Below are positions 45,480 to 56,211 of a stretch of 64,000 nt of DNA, in pieces. The DNA lies in assembly GCA_020633515.1 (NCBI GenBank), contig JACKDM010000027.1, positions 7,055 to 71,054 of the forward strand. The letters run 5' to 3'. The stretch's first letter is position 1, and each line of letters starts with the position of its first letter. The notes below the pieces were generated by a model, which saw only the letters and a program-made list of their open reading frames with translations, did not search any database and was not told where the DNA came from. Made by a program: the position numbers and the translations under genes. The DNA is from Myxococcales bacterium (lineage in GTDB: Bacteria; Myxococcota; Bradymonadia; UBA7976; UBA1532).

Positions 45480-48400
45480 TTGAGCGACGAGCGCGGCATC
45501 GACGACGGCTGGTTCGAAGAAGGGCTCGCCCGCAACGGCGACGGGGCGCCGCCGGTCAACAAGCTCGCCGAGACCGATCCCGAGCGCTTCGACCGGCTCC
45601 GCTCGGCGATCGAGCTCTACCGCCGCGAGATCAGCGCCAGCGTCGACCCCCGACGCCGCGCCGCGCTCTGCTACGAGGTCGGCCGCATCCACGAGCGTGA
45701 GCTCGGCGACGACCGCGCCGCGGTGCGCGACTACCAGCGCGCCTACACCGCCGATCCGACGCACGTCCCGACCCTGCGCGCCGGCCGGCGGGTCTTCGCG
45801 CGCGCCGGGCGCCTCTCGATGGTGCTCAAGCTCCTCGACGCCGAGATCCGCGCCCGCCCCGAGGCCGCCGAGCGCGCGCGCCTGCTGCGCGAGAAGGGCG
45901 GCATCTACCTGATGCGGTTCAACGACCCCGACGCCGCGCGCGTGTGCTTCCTGCAGGCGCTCGACTTCGTGCGCGACGACGCGACCGCCGCGCGCGGGCT
46001 CGCCGTCGCCGCCGCGCTCTCGGGCGACGCCTGCGCCTTCGCCGCCGCCGCCGAGCGCGCTGCCCGCGCCGCCGCCGGCGACGTCATCGCCGCGCGCTCG
46101 CCCTGCAAGCCGCCGAGGCGTGGACCACGATCGGCGAGGTCGACGCCGCCCGCCGCCTGCTCGACGCCGTCCTCGAAGACGACCCCGCCGAGCCGGTCGC
46201 GCTGTTGCGCCTCGCCGAGCTGCACCGCCGCGCCCGCGACTGCCGCGCCTGGATCGAGGTCGCCGAGCGGCTCTGCGACGCGATCGACGACCCCGCCCGC
46301 CGCGCCGCCCGCCGCGCCGGCCTCGCCGAGATCGCCGCCTCGCACGCCGAGACGGCCGACCGCGTCGTGCCGCTCCTCGTCGCCGCGCTCACCGACGACG
46401 CCCGCCGCGCCGACGACCACCGCAAGCTCGGCGAGGCGCTGCTCGCCGCCGGCCGCTGGGCCGAGGCCGCCGCGGCGCTCTCCCGCGCGGCCGACACCCT
46501 CGTCGACCCGGCGGTGCGCGTCGACCTGCTCTGGCGCCTCGCGAGCGTGCAGCACGACCGCCTCGGCGACGCGGTCGCCGCCATCGCCGCCCTCCGCCGC
46601 CTCCTCGCGATCGACCCCGCCCACGGCCCCGCGCTGCGCCGCCTCCGCCGCCTCCTCGCCGACCGCGGCGAGTGGCGCGCGCTCGCCGAGGTCCTGGGCC
46701 ACGCCGCCGCCAACGCCGACGACCCCGCCCGCGCCGCCGCGATCGGCCGCCTCCTCGCCGAGATCCGCCGCGAGCGCCAGGGCGACCTGCCCGGCGCCGT
46801 CGCCGCGCTCCGCGACGCGCTCGCCCGCGACCCCCGCGCGCTCCCCGTCGTCACCGCGCTCGCCGACGCGCTCGCCGCGCTCGGCGACTGGTCGGGCCAC
46901 ATCGAGACCCGCGAGCACGCGCTGACGTTGTTCGCCGAGCCCGAGGCCCGAATCGAACAGCTCGCCGCCATCGCCGAGATCGCCGAGCGCCGCCTCGGCG
47001 ACCGCCCCCGCGCGCTCGACGCCTGGCTCCGCATCGCCGGCATCGACCCCGCCCACCCCCGCGTCGCCGACGCGCTCGACCGCCTCCGCGACGCGAGCGA
47101 GGCCCCGCGCCCCGCCGCGCCCCCGCCGATCGGCGGCGGACCCGAGACCCGCGCCGCGCTCTGGATCGCTGGCGCCGAGGCGATCGAGCTGCACACCGGC
47201 GACGCCGACCTCGCCCGCCGCGCCGTCGAGAGCGCCCTGCACGTCGAGCCCGACGCCGCCGCCGCCCACGCGCTCCTCGCCCGCCTCGCCACCGGTCAGG
47301 CCCCCGCCGCGCAGGCCGCCCGCACCACGCAGCGCCTCGCCCGCGCCCCCTCCACCGTCGAGGCGCTCCCGCTCTGGATCCGGCTCGGCGAGCTGCGCCG
47401 CGACCTGCTCGACGACCTCGACGGCGCCGCCGCCGCCTTCGAATCGGCCGTCGAGCTCGCCCCCGACCACCTCCCCGCGCTCCGCGCGCTGCGCGCCCTC
47501 CGCCAGCGCCAGGGCGACGCCGCCCGTGAGGCCGAGCTCCTCGTCGCCGAAGACGAGCTCTGCGACGACCCCGCGACCCGCTGCGGCCTGCTCTTCCGCC
47601 TCGCCGAGCTCTACGCCGGCCCGCTCGCCCGCCCCGAGCTCGCCGCCGAGGCCGGCGAACGCGCGCTCGCCCTCGCCGACGACGCCCCCGGCCCCGCCGC
47701 CGTCCTGCTCTCGCTCTACGCCGCCCACGGCGACACCGCCGCGCTCGCCGCGCTACACCACCGCCTCGCCGAGCGCGCCGCGCTCCCCGCCGAGGCCGTC
47801 GTGCACCACCTCGAAGCCGCCCGCCTCCTCGACCCCGACGACCCCGCCGCGCTCGCCGCGCTCGACGCCGCCCGCGAGGCCGATCCCCGCCGCCTCGAAC
47901 CCCTGCTCGCGCTCGAACGCCACGCCATCGCCCGCCGCGACTTCCATTCGCTCGCCGCCGTCTACGACGCCCTCGCCGCCCGCGCGAGCACCCCCGCCGT
48001 CCGCGCCGACTTCCGCCTCTACCGCGCCCGCATCGCCGAGGGCGTGCTCGACGACCTCGGCGCCGCCTTCACCTGCTACCAGTCGATCCTCGCCGAGATC
48101 CCCACCCACACCGAAGCGCTCGAATGGATGGAGGGCTGGGCCGACGAGTCGGGCGACCTCACCCTGCTCGCCGAGATCCTCGAGCGCCGCCTCGCCCGCA
48201 CCGACGACCCCCACGAGCGCAGCATGATCCTGCTCCGCGCCGGCCGCGTCCTCCGCGCCGCCCACGAGCTCCCCGAGGCCGCCCGCTGCTACGAGGCCGT
48301 CCTCGAGATCGACCGCCGCTCGCCCATCGCCCTCCGCGCGCTCCGCGAGATCTACGAAGACCTCGGCGAACGCGAAAAAGCCATCGCCGCCACCGAGATG

Positions 48401-50428
48401 GAGGGCCGCGCCGCCCTCGACCCCCAGAACGCCTCCGCGCTCTTCATCGAAGCCGGCCGCACCCGCGAGATCGACAAGAGCGCCGGCGTCGAAGCCCTCG
48501 CCGACTACCTCGCCGCGCTCGCCCGCAACCCCGCCGACGAAGAGGCCGCCGCCGCCGTCCGCCGGATCTGCGAGCGCACCGGCCGCTGGCGCGCGCTCGC
48601 CGAGGCCATCGAGCGCCGCGCCGACGGCCTCCCCGAGCGCCGCCGCGACCTCCTCGAAGAAGCCATCGCGCTCTACACCGACCGCCTCGACCAGCCCCGC
48701 GAGGCGATCCGCATCCTCAAGGCGCTCATCCCCGAGACCGAGCCCGAGGGCGTGCCCCCGCTGCTCCAGCGCCTCGCCGACCTCTACGTCGAGCGCGAAG
48801 ACTGGCCCGCCGCCGCCGCGACCTACGAGCGCCTCCGCGCGGTCACCCCCGACCCCGGCCTCCGCCGCGCCGTCACCTTCCGCCTCGTCGCCATCCACCA
48901 GGACAAACACCGCGACCCCGCCCGCGCCCGCCAGTGGCTCACCACCATGCTCGACGCCGACCCCGGCGACATCGGCGCGCTCGAACGCCTCGCCGACCTC
49001 GAACGCGACGTCGGCGACCTCCGCGCCGTCCGCATCGCGCTCGCCCGCGCCGTCAACGCCGCCGAGCCCGGCCCCCGCCGCGCCGCGCTCCGCCGCCGCA
49101 TCGCCCGCATGGACCTCGAACAAGGCCGCGAAGACGCCGCCATCGCCGGCCTCGAAGCCGCCGTCGAAGACAACCCCGAAGACCCGCTCCTGCTCGAAGC
49201 CCTCGCCGACGCCTGCCTCGACGCCGGCCGCCCCGCCCGCGCCCGCGCCGCGCTCCAGCGCGCGCTCGCCGTCGCCTCCCCCGAAGGCCCCGTCGCCGAC
49301 CGCCTCCGCGACCGCGTCGCCGAGGCCGCGCTCGCCGAAGGCACCGACCCCGCCGACCTCATCGCCAACCTCCGCTCCGCCGTCGGCGAGCGCCCCGACG
49401 ACGAGGCCCTCCGCGCCCTCTTCGCCGACGCCCTCGGCCGCCGCGACGACCTCGTCGGCGAGGCCATCACCCAGCTCCGCTGGCTCCTCGCCCGCGCCCC
49501 CCTCGACGCCGCCCACCTCCACGCGCTCCGCCGCCAGCTCGACCGCGCCGACCGCCCCGCCGCCGCCGCCGAGATCGCCCGCCTCCGCATCGCCGCCGGC
49601 CTCGCCGACGCCGACGACGAGCGCCTCGCCGCCCGCGACGCCGCCACCCGCCCGCTCGCCCGCCCCCTCGACGAGAGCGCCCGCGCCCGCCTCTGGAGCG
49701 GCGTCGACCCCGCCTTCATCGGCCACCTCCGCGTCCTCGCCGCCGCCGTGCCCGGCGCCTTCGGCCCCCGCCCCCCCGCGCGCCCCGCCAGCGACGCGCT
49801 CGCCGCCGAAGCCATCCGCCTCGGCGCCCTCGTCGGCGGCAACGCCCCCCCCATCGCCGTCGCCCCCGTGCCCCTCGACGTCGCCCAGCGCGTCGACGAC
49901 CGCCTCGTCGTCTCCGAGCACCTCGAAGCGCTCCCCCCGCCCGAGCGCGCCTTCTTCCTCGCCGCCGCCGTCGAGCTCGCCCGCCGCGGCGTCGACGTCG
50001 TCACCCGCTGGGACCCCGACGCGCTCCACCGCCTCCTCATCGCCATCGGCCTCGCCGCCGACCACCCCATCAAAGGTGAACAGAGCCCCCGCGTCGCCCG
50101 CCAGGCCGAGCGCCTCCGCGCCCGCTACGGCGAAGCGCTCACCCGCCCGCCCTGCGCCGCCGCCCTCCGCGCGCTCGTCGCCGGCCTCGGCCAGATCCCC
50201 GCCGCCGCCGCCGCCACCCTCGCCGCCGCCCACCGCGTCGGCCTGCTCGCCGCCGGCGGCGTCGCCCCCGCCGCCCGCGCGCTCGCCCGCACCGTCGATG
50301 GCGACCGCGGCCCCGCCTTCGTCGAAGTCGCCCGCTGGGCCACCGGCGAAGGCTACGAGACCCTGCGCGCCACCTTCGGCGAACCCGCCGACCCGCCCGG
50401 CGCGCCAGCGCCCCCGCCCATGCGGTAG
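45480..50428 (+). CDS. Very large TPR-repeat protein, one frameshift near 46090
   Basis: About 1,650 codons. Starts at TTG 45480 (GGGAGGG upstream), reads MSDERGIDDGWFEEGLAR, and stays in one frame to about 46090. It continues in a second frame (open from 45944) to TGA 50426-50428. The body is a long array of helical TPR-like pairs, such as PAEPVALLRLAELHRRARD, RFQ-type spacers, AARCYEAVLEIDRRSPIALR, LYVEREDWPAAAATYERL and DPLLLEALADACLDAGRPAR. No signal peptide or membrane helix is seen. The last 250 residues (from about 49660) form a distinct domain seen at the end of similar myxobacterial proteins. Probably a scaffold. A single small indel in a GC-rich run would restore one gene. Confidence 0.78.
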
Positions 50429-50464
50429 ACTCCCTCCGACGCCCACCACGCCCCGAGGCGCCCG

Positions 50465-51982
50465 ATGACCAGGCCGCTCCGCATCGCCTTCGCCCGCATC
50501 GCGCAAGAGAGCCACGCGCTCTCCCCGCTCCGCACCACCGTCGACGACTTCCGCCGCTTCCACTACCTCGAAGGTCAAGCCCTCCTCCGCGCCTGCGGCC
50601 GCTTCGCCCCCGAGGCCCGCGGCTTCGCCCGCAACGCCGAGCTCTCCGGCTTCGTCCGCGCCGCCGCCGAGGCCGACGCCGTCGAGCCCGTCCCCCTCTT
50701 CAGCGCCTGGGCCATCCCCGCCGGCCCCCTCGACGCCGTCACCTTCGCCCACTTCCGCGACCGCCTCCGCGCCGACCTCCGCGCCGCCGGCCCCCTCGAC
50801 GGCCTCTTCCTCTCCCTGCACGGCGCCATGAACGCCGACGGCGTCACCGACCCCGAAGGCGAGCTCATCGCCGCCGCCCGCGAGGTCATCGGCGACCGCC
50901 CCATCGGCGCCACCTTCGACCTGCACGGCCTCCTCACCCGCCCCAAGGTCGAGGGCCTCGACATCTGCGTCGCCTACCGCACCAACCCCCACCGCGACCA
51001 CGCCAAGGTCGGACGCAAGGCCGGCGCGCTCCTCATCCGCGCCCTCCGCGGCGAGATCGAGCCCACCTCCGCCTGGCGCAGCCTCCCCATGCTCCTCGGC
51101 GGCGGCCCCACCGTCGACTTCATGCGCCCCATGCGCGCCGTCTACGCCGAGCTCGACCGCATCGAGCGCGACCCCCGCGTGCTCTCGACGAGCCTCTTCA
51201 TGTGCCACCTCTGGAACAACCACCCCGAGCTCGGCTGGAGCGCCCACGTCACCACCGACGGCGACCCCGCGCTCGCCGAGCGCCTCGCCGAAGAGATCGC
51301 CGACCTCGCCTGGTCGGTGAAGGACGAGATGCCACCCACCTTCCTCTCGCCGTCCGAAGCCATCACCCGCGTCCGCGAAGCCAGCGTGCGCCGAAGGCTC
51401 GGCACCGTCTGCGTCTGCGACGCGAGCGACGTCGTCACCGCCGGCGCCCCCGGCGAGAACACCCGCCTCCTCGAAGCCTTCCTCCGCGAAGGCCGCGACC
51501 TCGTCACCTACATCCCTCTCCGCGATCCCATCGCCATCGAAGAGCTCTGGGGCACCCCACCCGGCGCCACCGTCGACATCACCCTCGGCGGCCGCCTCGA
51601 CCCCGCCCGCAACACCGGCCTCGCCGTGCGCGGCAAGATCCGCGCGGCCGTGCGCAACGACATCGTCGGCCGCATGATCGCGCTCCAGATCGACCGGGTC
51701 ACCGTCGTCATCACCGAAGGCATCCCCGCTGCCATCAAGCCCGCCTTCTACACCGGCCTCGGCCTCTCGATCTGGAAGGCCGACGCCGTCGTCGTCAAGA
51801 CCTTCTTCCCCTTCCGTCTCTTCTTCCTGCCCTACAGCCGCCTCAGCCTCTATGTGAAGAGCGAAGGACTCACCGACTTCGACGCCGCCTATGTCATCGA
51901 CTTCGCCGATCCCATGCACCCCCGCGACGAGGTCCACCGCTGGCGCCCCGCCGACCGCCGCCGCCGCGCCGTCACCGGCTGA
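50465..51982 (+). CDS. M81 family metallopeptidase (MlrC-like)
   Basis: 505 residues. The N-terminal domain has IAFARIAQESHALSPLRTT, where the QE(S/T)(N/H) start is a family mark. Then come FLSLHGAMNADGVTDPEGEL, GATFDLHGLLT and AYRTNPHRDH, which carry the metal ligands (Asp/His) of M81. The C-terminal MlrC domain has VCVCDASDVVTAGAPGENT and VVVKTFFPFRLFF. Family members include microcystinase MlrC and uncharacterised amidohydrolase-like enzymes; the substrate is unknown. No signal peptide, so cytoplasmic. A TAGACT element (50426-50431 region) may be its promoter -10. Confidence 0.88.
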   Translation: MTRPLRIAFARIAQESHALSPLRTTVDDFRRFHYLEGQALLRACGRFAPEARGFARNAELSGFVRAAAEADAVEPVPLFSAWAIPAGPLDAVTFAHFRDRLRADLRAAGPLDGLFLSLHGAMNADGVTDPEGELIAAAREVIGDRPIGATFDLHGLLTRPKVEGLDICVAYRTNPHRDHAKVGRKAGALLIRALRGEIEPTSAWRSLPMLLGGGPTVDFMRPMRAVYAELDRIERDPRVLSTSLFMCHLWNNHPELGWSAHVTTDGDPALAERLAEEIADLAWSVKDEMPPTFLSPSEAITRVREASVRRRLGTVCVCDASDVVTAGAPGENTRLLEAFLREGRDLVTYIPLRDPIAIEELWGTPPGATVDITLGGRLDPARNTGLAVRGKIRAAVRNDIVGRMIALQIDRVTVVITEGIPAAIKPAFYTGLGLSIWKADAVVVKTFFPFRLFFLPYSRLSLYVKSEGLTDFDAAYVIDFADPMHPRDEVHRWRPADRRRRAVTG

Positions 51983-52085
51983 AGAACCGCTCTGAGAGCG
52001 AACTCTGCCCTCGCCCTGGCCGGCATTGGGGCTGGCATCCCTCCGCCGTGCGCGTCATCATCGACCCGCCACCACCGGAGGGACC

Positions 52086-53303
52086 ATGCGCCGCCCCCAT
52101 GCACTGCTCACCGCCGCGCTCCTCGCCGTCGCGCCCCTCGCCGCCGCCATCCTCGCCGGCTGCGACGAGGCCGCCCCCGCCGAAGCCACCCCACCCGACG
52201 CCCGCCTCGGCCGCCCCGATGACACCGGCCTCATCCCCGTGCTCGACGCCGAGCGCGACAGCCTCCCCACCGCCGACGCCGATCCCATCACCGACGCCGC
52301 CCCCGACGCCGATCCCATCACCGACGCCGCCCGCGACGCCGCCGCACCCGACGCCCGCGTCATCGCCTGCGGCGAGTTCTCCGCCCGCGCCCGCGGCGCC
52401 GTCGAACCCGTCGACATCGTCTGGCTCATCGACGCCTCGCCGAGCATGGCCGAAGAGATCGCGCTCATCGAAGCCAACCTCAACGCCTTCGCCGATCGCA
52501 TCGGCGCCTCCGGGCTCGACCACCACGTCGTCATCGTCGGCGCCGACCGCGACCTCTGCGCCGATGGCCGCTGCTACTTCGAGATCTGCGTGCCCCCGCC
52601 GCTCAGCGCCGCGCCCGGCTGCCCCGACACCGACAGCGAGCGCTACCGCCACGTCCGCGCCCCCATCCACTCCCGCGAGCTGCTCGACGTCGCCGTGACC
52701 GAGCTCGACGCCATCGCCGCCTTCCTCCGCGCCGGCGTCACCACCCATGTCATCGCGGTCACCGACGACGACATCGGCTTCGGCCGCGACGCCCACGAGT
52801 TCCTCGCCGCCGTCGCCCCCGTCATGCCATCGATGGTCTTCCACAGCATCGTCGACGAGATCGGCCGCCTCCCGAGCTGCGGCCTCTTCGGCGAGCCGCC
52901 CTGCTCGTGCGGCGAGAACCGCGGCGAGACCTACATCACGATCAGCGACGCCACCGGCGGCCTCGTGCAGTCGGTGTGCAGCGAAGACTGGGATCCCATC
53001 TTCGCCGCCCTCGAAGCCCGCGTCGTCGACGGCGCGCGCATCCCCTGCACCTTCGACCTGCCCGAGCGCCCCCGCGGCCTCGTGCTCGACCCCGAGCGGG
53101 TCAACGTCGACCTCGTCACCCCCGGCGGCGACCGGCGCCCGCTGTTCAACGTCGACGACGCCGCCGGCTGCGCGCGCGACGACACCGGCTGGTACCTCGA
53201 CGACGCCGCCGCCCCCACCCGCCTCTCGCTCTGCCCCGGCGCCTGCGGCGAGCGCGAGGGCGACGTCGAGGTCGAGTTCGGCTGTGTCATGCGCAAGCTG
53301 TAG
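52086..53303 (+). CDS. vWA-like lipoprotein
   Basis: 405 residues, ATG with GGAGGG upstream. Signal peptide with lipobox ILAGC. An Asp/Ala/Pro-rich tether carries the repeat DADPITDAAP. Residues about 110-330 look like a von Willebrand A domain: VDIVWLIDASPSM gives the DxSxS MIDAS motif, and HVIAVTDDDIGFG gives the later Asp. Cys-rich segments (CADGRCYFEIC, CGLFGEPPCSCGEN) suggest disulfides, consistent with export. Function unknown; such proteins are common surface adhesins or sensors in Myxococcota. A palindromic repeat cluster follows directly. Confidence 0.83.
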   Translation: MRRPHALLTAALLAVAPLAAAILAGCDEAAPAEATPPDARLGRPDDTGLIPVLDAERDSLPTADADPITDAAPDADPITDAARDAAAPDARVIACGEFSARARGAVEPVDIVWLIDASPSMAEEIALIEANLNAFADRIGASGLDHHVVIVGADRDLCADGRCYFEICVPPPLSAAPGCPDTDSERYRHVRAPIHSRELLDVAVTELDAIAAFLRAGVTTHVIAVTDDDIGFGRDAHEFLAAVAPVMPSMVFHSIVDEIGRLPSCGLFGEPPCSCGENRGETYITISDATGGLVQSVCSEDWDPIFAALEARVVDGARIPCTFDLPERPRGLVLDPERVNVDLVTPGGDRRPLFNVDDAAGCARDDTGWYLDDAAAPTRLSLCPGACGEREGDVEVEFGCVMRKL

Positions 53304-53397
53304 TCACTCATGCCATCGATGGCATGTATGGCATCGATGCCATACATGCCATCGATGCCCACCCGTGCCATCGATGCCATCGCTGCCATCACTCGAA
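53304..53397. repeat. Cluster of overlapping GCCATCGATGGC-type palindromes
   Basis: About 90 bp made almost only of TGCCATC, GATGGCAT, CATCGATG and ATGCCAT words. Many overlap to form short palindromes such as GCCATCGATGGC. It lies between convergent genes, where it may form hairpins and act as a bidirectional terminator. Confidence 0.75.
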
Positions 53398-56192
53398 CGG
53401 CCGCCGCCGCACCACGAACGGCGCGACGAGGTGCAGCACCGCCAACATGCCCGCCGCCGCCTGCGCCCGCTCCGCGTCCAGCCCCGCGACCCCCACCAGC
53501 GCGCCCGCCTGCGCCGCGTACAGCCACCACACCAGCCCCACCACCGACCCCAGCGGCACCAACGCCCCCGGCCGCCGACGCGCGTGCAGGATCGCCGCCA
53601 CCGCCGTCCACAGCGCGCCGATCGCGAACAACGGCAGCCCGAGCCGCCAGTCCCCGCGCGTGAGCACCACCCCGAGCAGGTGCACCGCCGCGAGCAGATC
53701 GGCCGCGAAGCGCGCCGGCAGCGGCGTCGGGCTGCGCCGCGCGGGCGCCGCGGGCGGGGAGGGGACCGGCGGCGGCGGCGGCGGCGCCACCTCGTCGGCG
53801 AGCTCGGGGTAGGGGAGGTCCTCGTCGTCCGCATCAGGCCGCGCCGCCGCCGCGATCCGCGCCCGCTCGGCCGCCCGCGCCGCCTCGACCTGCGCCACGC
53901 TCGGCGGCGCTCAGGCGCGGCGGGCACGCCCGGCGGCGCGACCGCCGGCGCGCAGACGGCGCCTCGGCCACGACCGGCGGCGCGACCACGACCGGCGGCG
54001 TGCCCACGACCGGCCGCGCAGACGGCACCGCGGCCACCGCGGCGCCTCGGCCACGACCGGCGCCTCGAACGCATCCGGCGATCCCTCGACCGCCCGCCGC
54101 GCGGCCGCTTCGGCGGCGCGCATCGACTCCTCCGCCTTGCGGCGAGCCGCCTCCTCCGCGGCCCGCCGCGCGACGCCACGCCGCCTCGGCCTCGGCCTCC
54201 CGCCGCGCCCGCTCCCGCCGCCGCTCGGCCGCCTCCGCGCCTGGCACCTCAGCCTGCTCGCGCGCCTCAGCCTGCTCGCGCCTCGCCGCGGCGCGCCTCA
54301 GCCTCTCGCCGCGCCTCCGGCGCCTCGGCCTCCCGCCGCGCCTCGACCGCCTCGCGCCTCGCCTTCCGCCGCCTCGGCCTCCCGCACGCCTCGGCCTCCC
54401 GCCGCGCCTCGGCCTCCGCAGCCGCCTCCGCGTCCTGGCGGGCCTGCGCCTCGGCCGCCTCCGCCGCCCGGATCGCCGCCTCCCGCTGCGCGGCGCGCTC
54501 GGCCTCCCGCCGCGCCTCCTCCCGGGCGGCCGCCTCGGCGGCGCGACGCGCCGCGGCGCGACGGACCTCGGCCTCGCGACGGGCCGCGTCCTCGGCCGCG
54601 CGACGCTCCGCCTCCAGGCCGCGCGCGCGGCAGCCGCCTCGGCGACCGAGCGCCTCTTCGTCCGCCGCCGCCGCGCCTTCGTCCGCGCCGCGCGCTCTTC
54701 GTCCGCCGCTGCTTTTCCGCCGCCCGCCGCGCCTCTTCGTCCGCCGCCCGCCGCGCCTCTTCGTCCGCCGCCCGCCGCGCCGCCTCCTCAGCGACCCGCC
54801 GCGCCTCTTCGTCCGCCGCGCGCGCCTCGTCCGCCGCGCCCGCCCTCCTCCGACCCCGCGCTCCTCGCCGCGCGCCTCCGCCTCGGCCTCCGCGTCGGCC
54901 CGCAGCGCCGCCGCCGCCATCTGCTCCGCCCGCCGCCGCAGCTCCGCCTCCTCGGCCGCCCGCCGCGCCGCCTCCGCCGCCTCGGCCTCCGCCTGCCGCG
55001 CCGCCTCTTCCTCCGCCCGCCGCGCCGCCTCCGCCGCCTCCGCCGCCTCCGCCGCCGCCCGCTCCGCCGCCGGATCGGGCCGCAGCGCCGCCACCTCCGC
55101 CGGATCGGGCACATACACCGGCAGCGGCCCCGCCCCGAGCGCCGCCAGCCGCGCCGACATCTCCGCCGGCGCCAGCGCGAACCCCGCCACCGGCCCCTCG
55201 CCCCGCCACACCACCTGCTCGCTCCGGCTCGGCCGATGGATCGCGCACAGCTCCTCGCCCGCCTCCCCCGCCCGCAGGTAGAACACCCAGCCCCCCGCCG
55301 CGCACGCCAGCCGATCGCCGTCCACCCCCTTCGCCGCCTCGGCCAGCACCAGCACGTCGTCCAGCTCCAGATCGGCCCAGAAGAGCTGCCCCTCGGCCGC
55401 GTACACCACCCCCGCGCCCTCCGGATCGGCGCAGATCGCGTCGATCGCCGGGTGCGCCCGCCAGAAGGTCCGCGGCGCCTGCCCGGTCAGCGGCTTGCGC
55501 GCCAGCCGCTGCCGCCCCGCGAGCAGGTGCGCGAAGTAGAGCTGCCGCCGCGTGTGGCAATAGGCCAGCCCCGCGTCGGGCGCGATCCGCAGCGGCTCGG
55601 TCAGCGCCAGCGTCCGCGCCGACGGCGCCCGCCCCCCGAGCACGTCCGGCCCCTCACCCGGCTTGTCGACGTCGAGCACCACCACCGTGTAGAGGTCACC
55701 CGCGCCCCGTTGCAGGTAGAACACCTGCCGCCCCCCCGGCGCGAACCGCGGGCAGCGCAGCCCCATCCGATCCGGGTTGCCCGCCCCCGCCACCAGCGCC
55801 TGCCCCTCCGCGTCGAGCGGGTGGTCGGGGTCGATCGCAAAGACATACACATCCGCCGCCAGCGCCGGCCCGTGCCGCCCGCTCGCCACCAGCCGCCGCC
55901 CATCGTCGGAGAACGCCACCCGATCGAAGGTCCACGCCGGATCGAGCGACGCCGCCAGCCACCGCAGCGCCCCCCGATCGAGATCGACGAGCGCGCACCG
56001 CGTCGCCGCCCGCCCCCCCGCCACCTCGTCGACGAGCGTCGCCGCCACCCGCCGCCCGCTCGGATCGGGCGCGATCGCATAGCCACCCCCCTGCGGGTGC
56101 GCGATCAGGCAGCGCGTCGCGCCGTCGGCGATCCGAATGGCATCGAGGCGACGCCCCCCGGCGCCCCCCCGGTCGAGGAGGATCCACTCCAC
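53389..56192 (-). pseudogene. Beta-propeller / Ala-Glu-Arg coiled-coil / membrane protein, frame-disrupted
   Basis: Read from a GTG at 56192. The first 350 residues are in one frame and look like a WD40/PD40 propeller (VAFSDDGRRLVASG, RCPRFAPGGRQVFYLQRG, VVYAAEGQLFWADLELDD). Then comes a long Ala/Glu/Arg coiled coil, with units like EEARRAADEEARRAAE repeated over about 1 kb. The frame is lost repeatedly between about 54800 and 53900. The C-terminal 170 residues (53389-53898) are again clean, with a Pro-rich segment and three hydrophobic helices (LAAVHLLGVVL, LPLFAIGALWTAVAAIL, LVPLGSVVGLVWWLY). The propeller has no signal peptide and is probably cytoplasmic, tethered by the coiled coil to the membrane. 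Indels in a repetitive GC-rich stretch are likely. Confidence 0.6.
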
Positions 56193-56211
56193 CGCGCCAA
56201 CGAGCTCTCGG

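Noticed and set aside
47753..51937. 1,394-codon open frame on the minus strand opposite the TPR and M81 genes
   Set aside because: Gly/Ala/Glu/Val-rich composition typical of the antisense of GC-rich genes; no domain; the plus strand has clear motifs.
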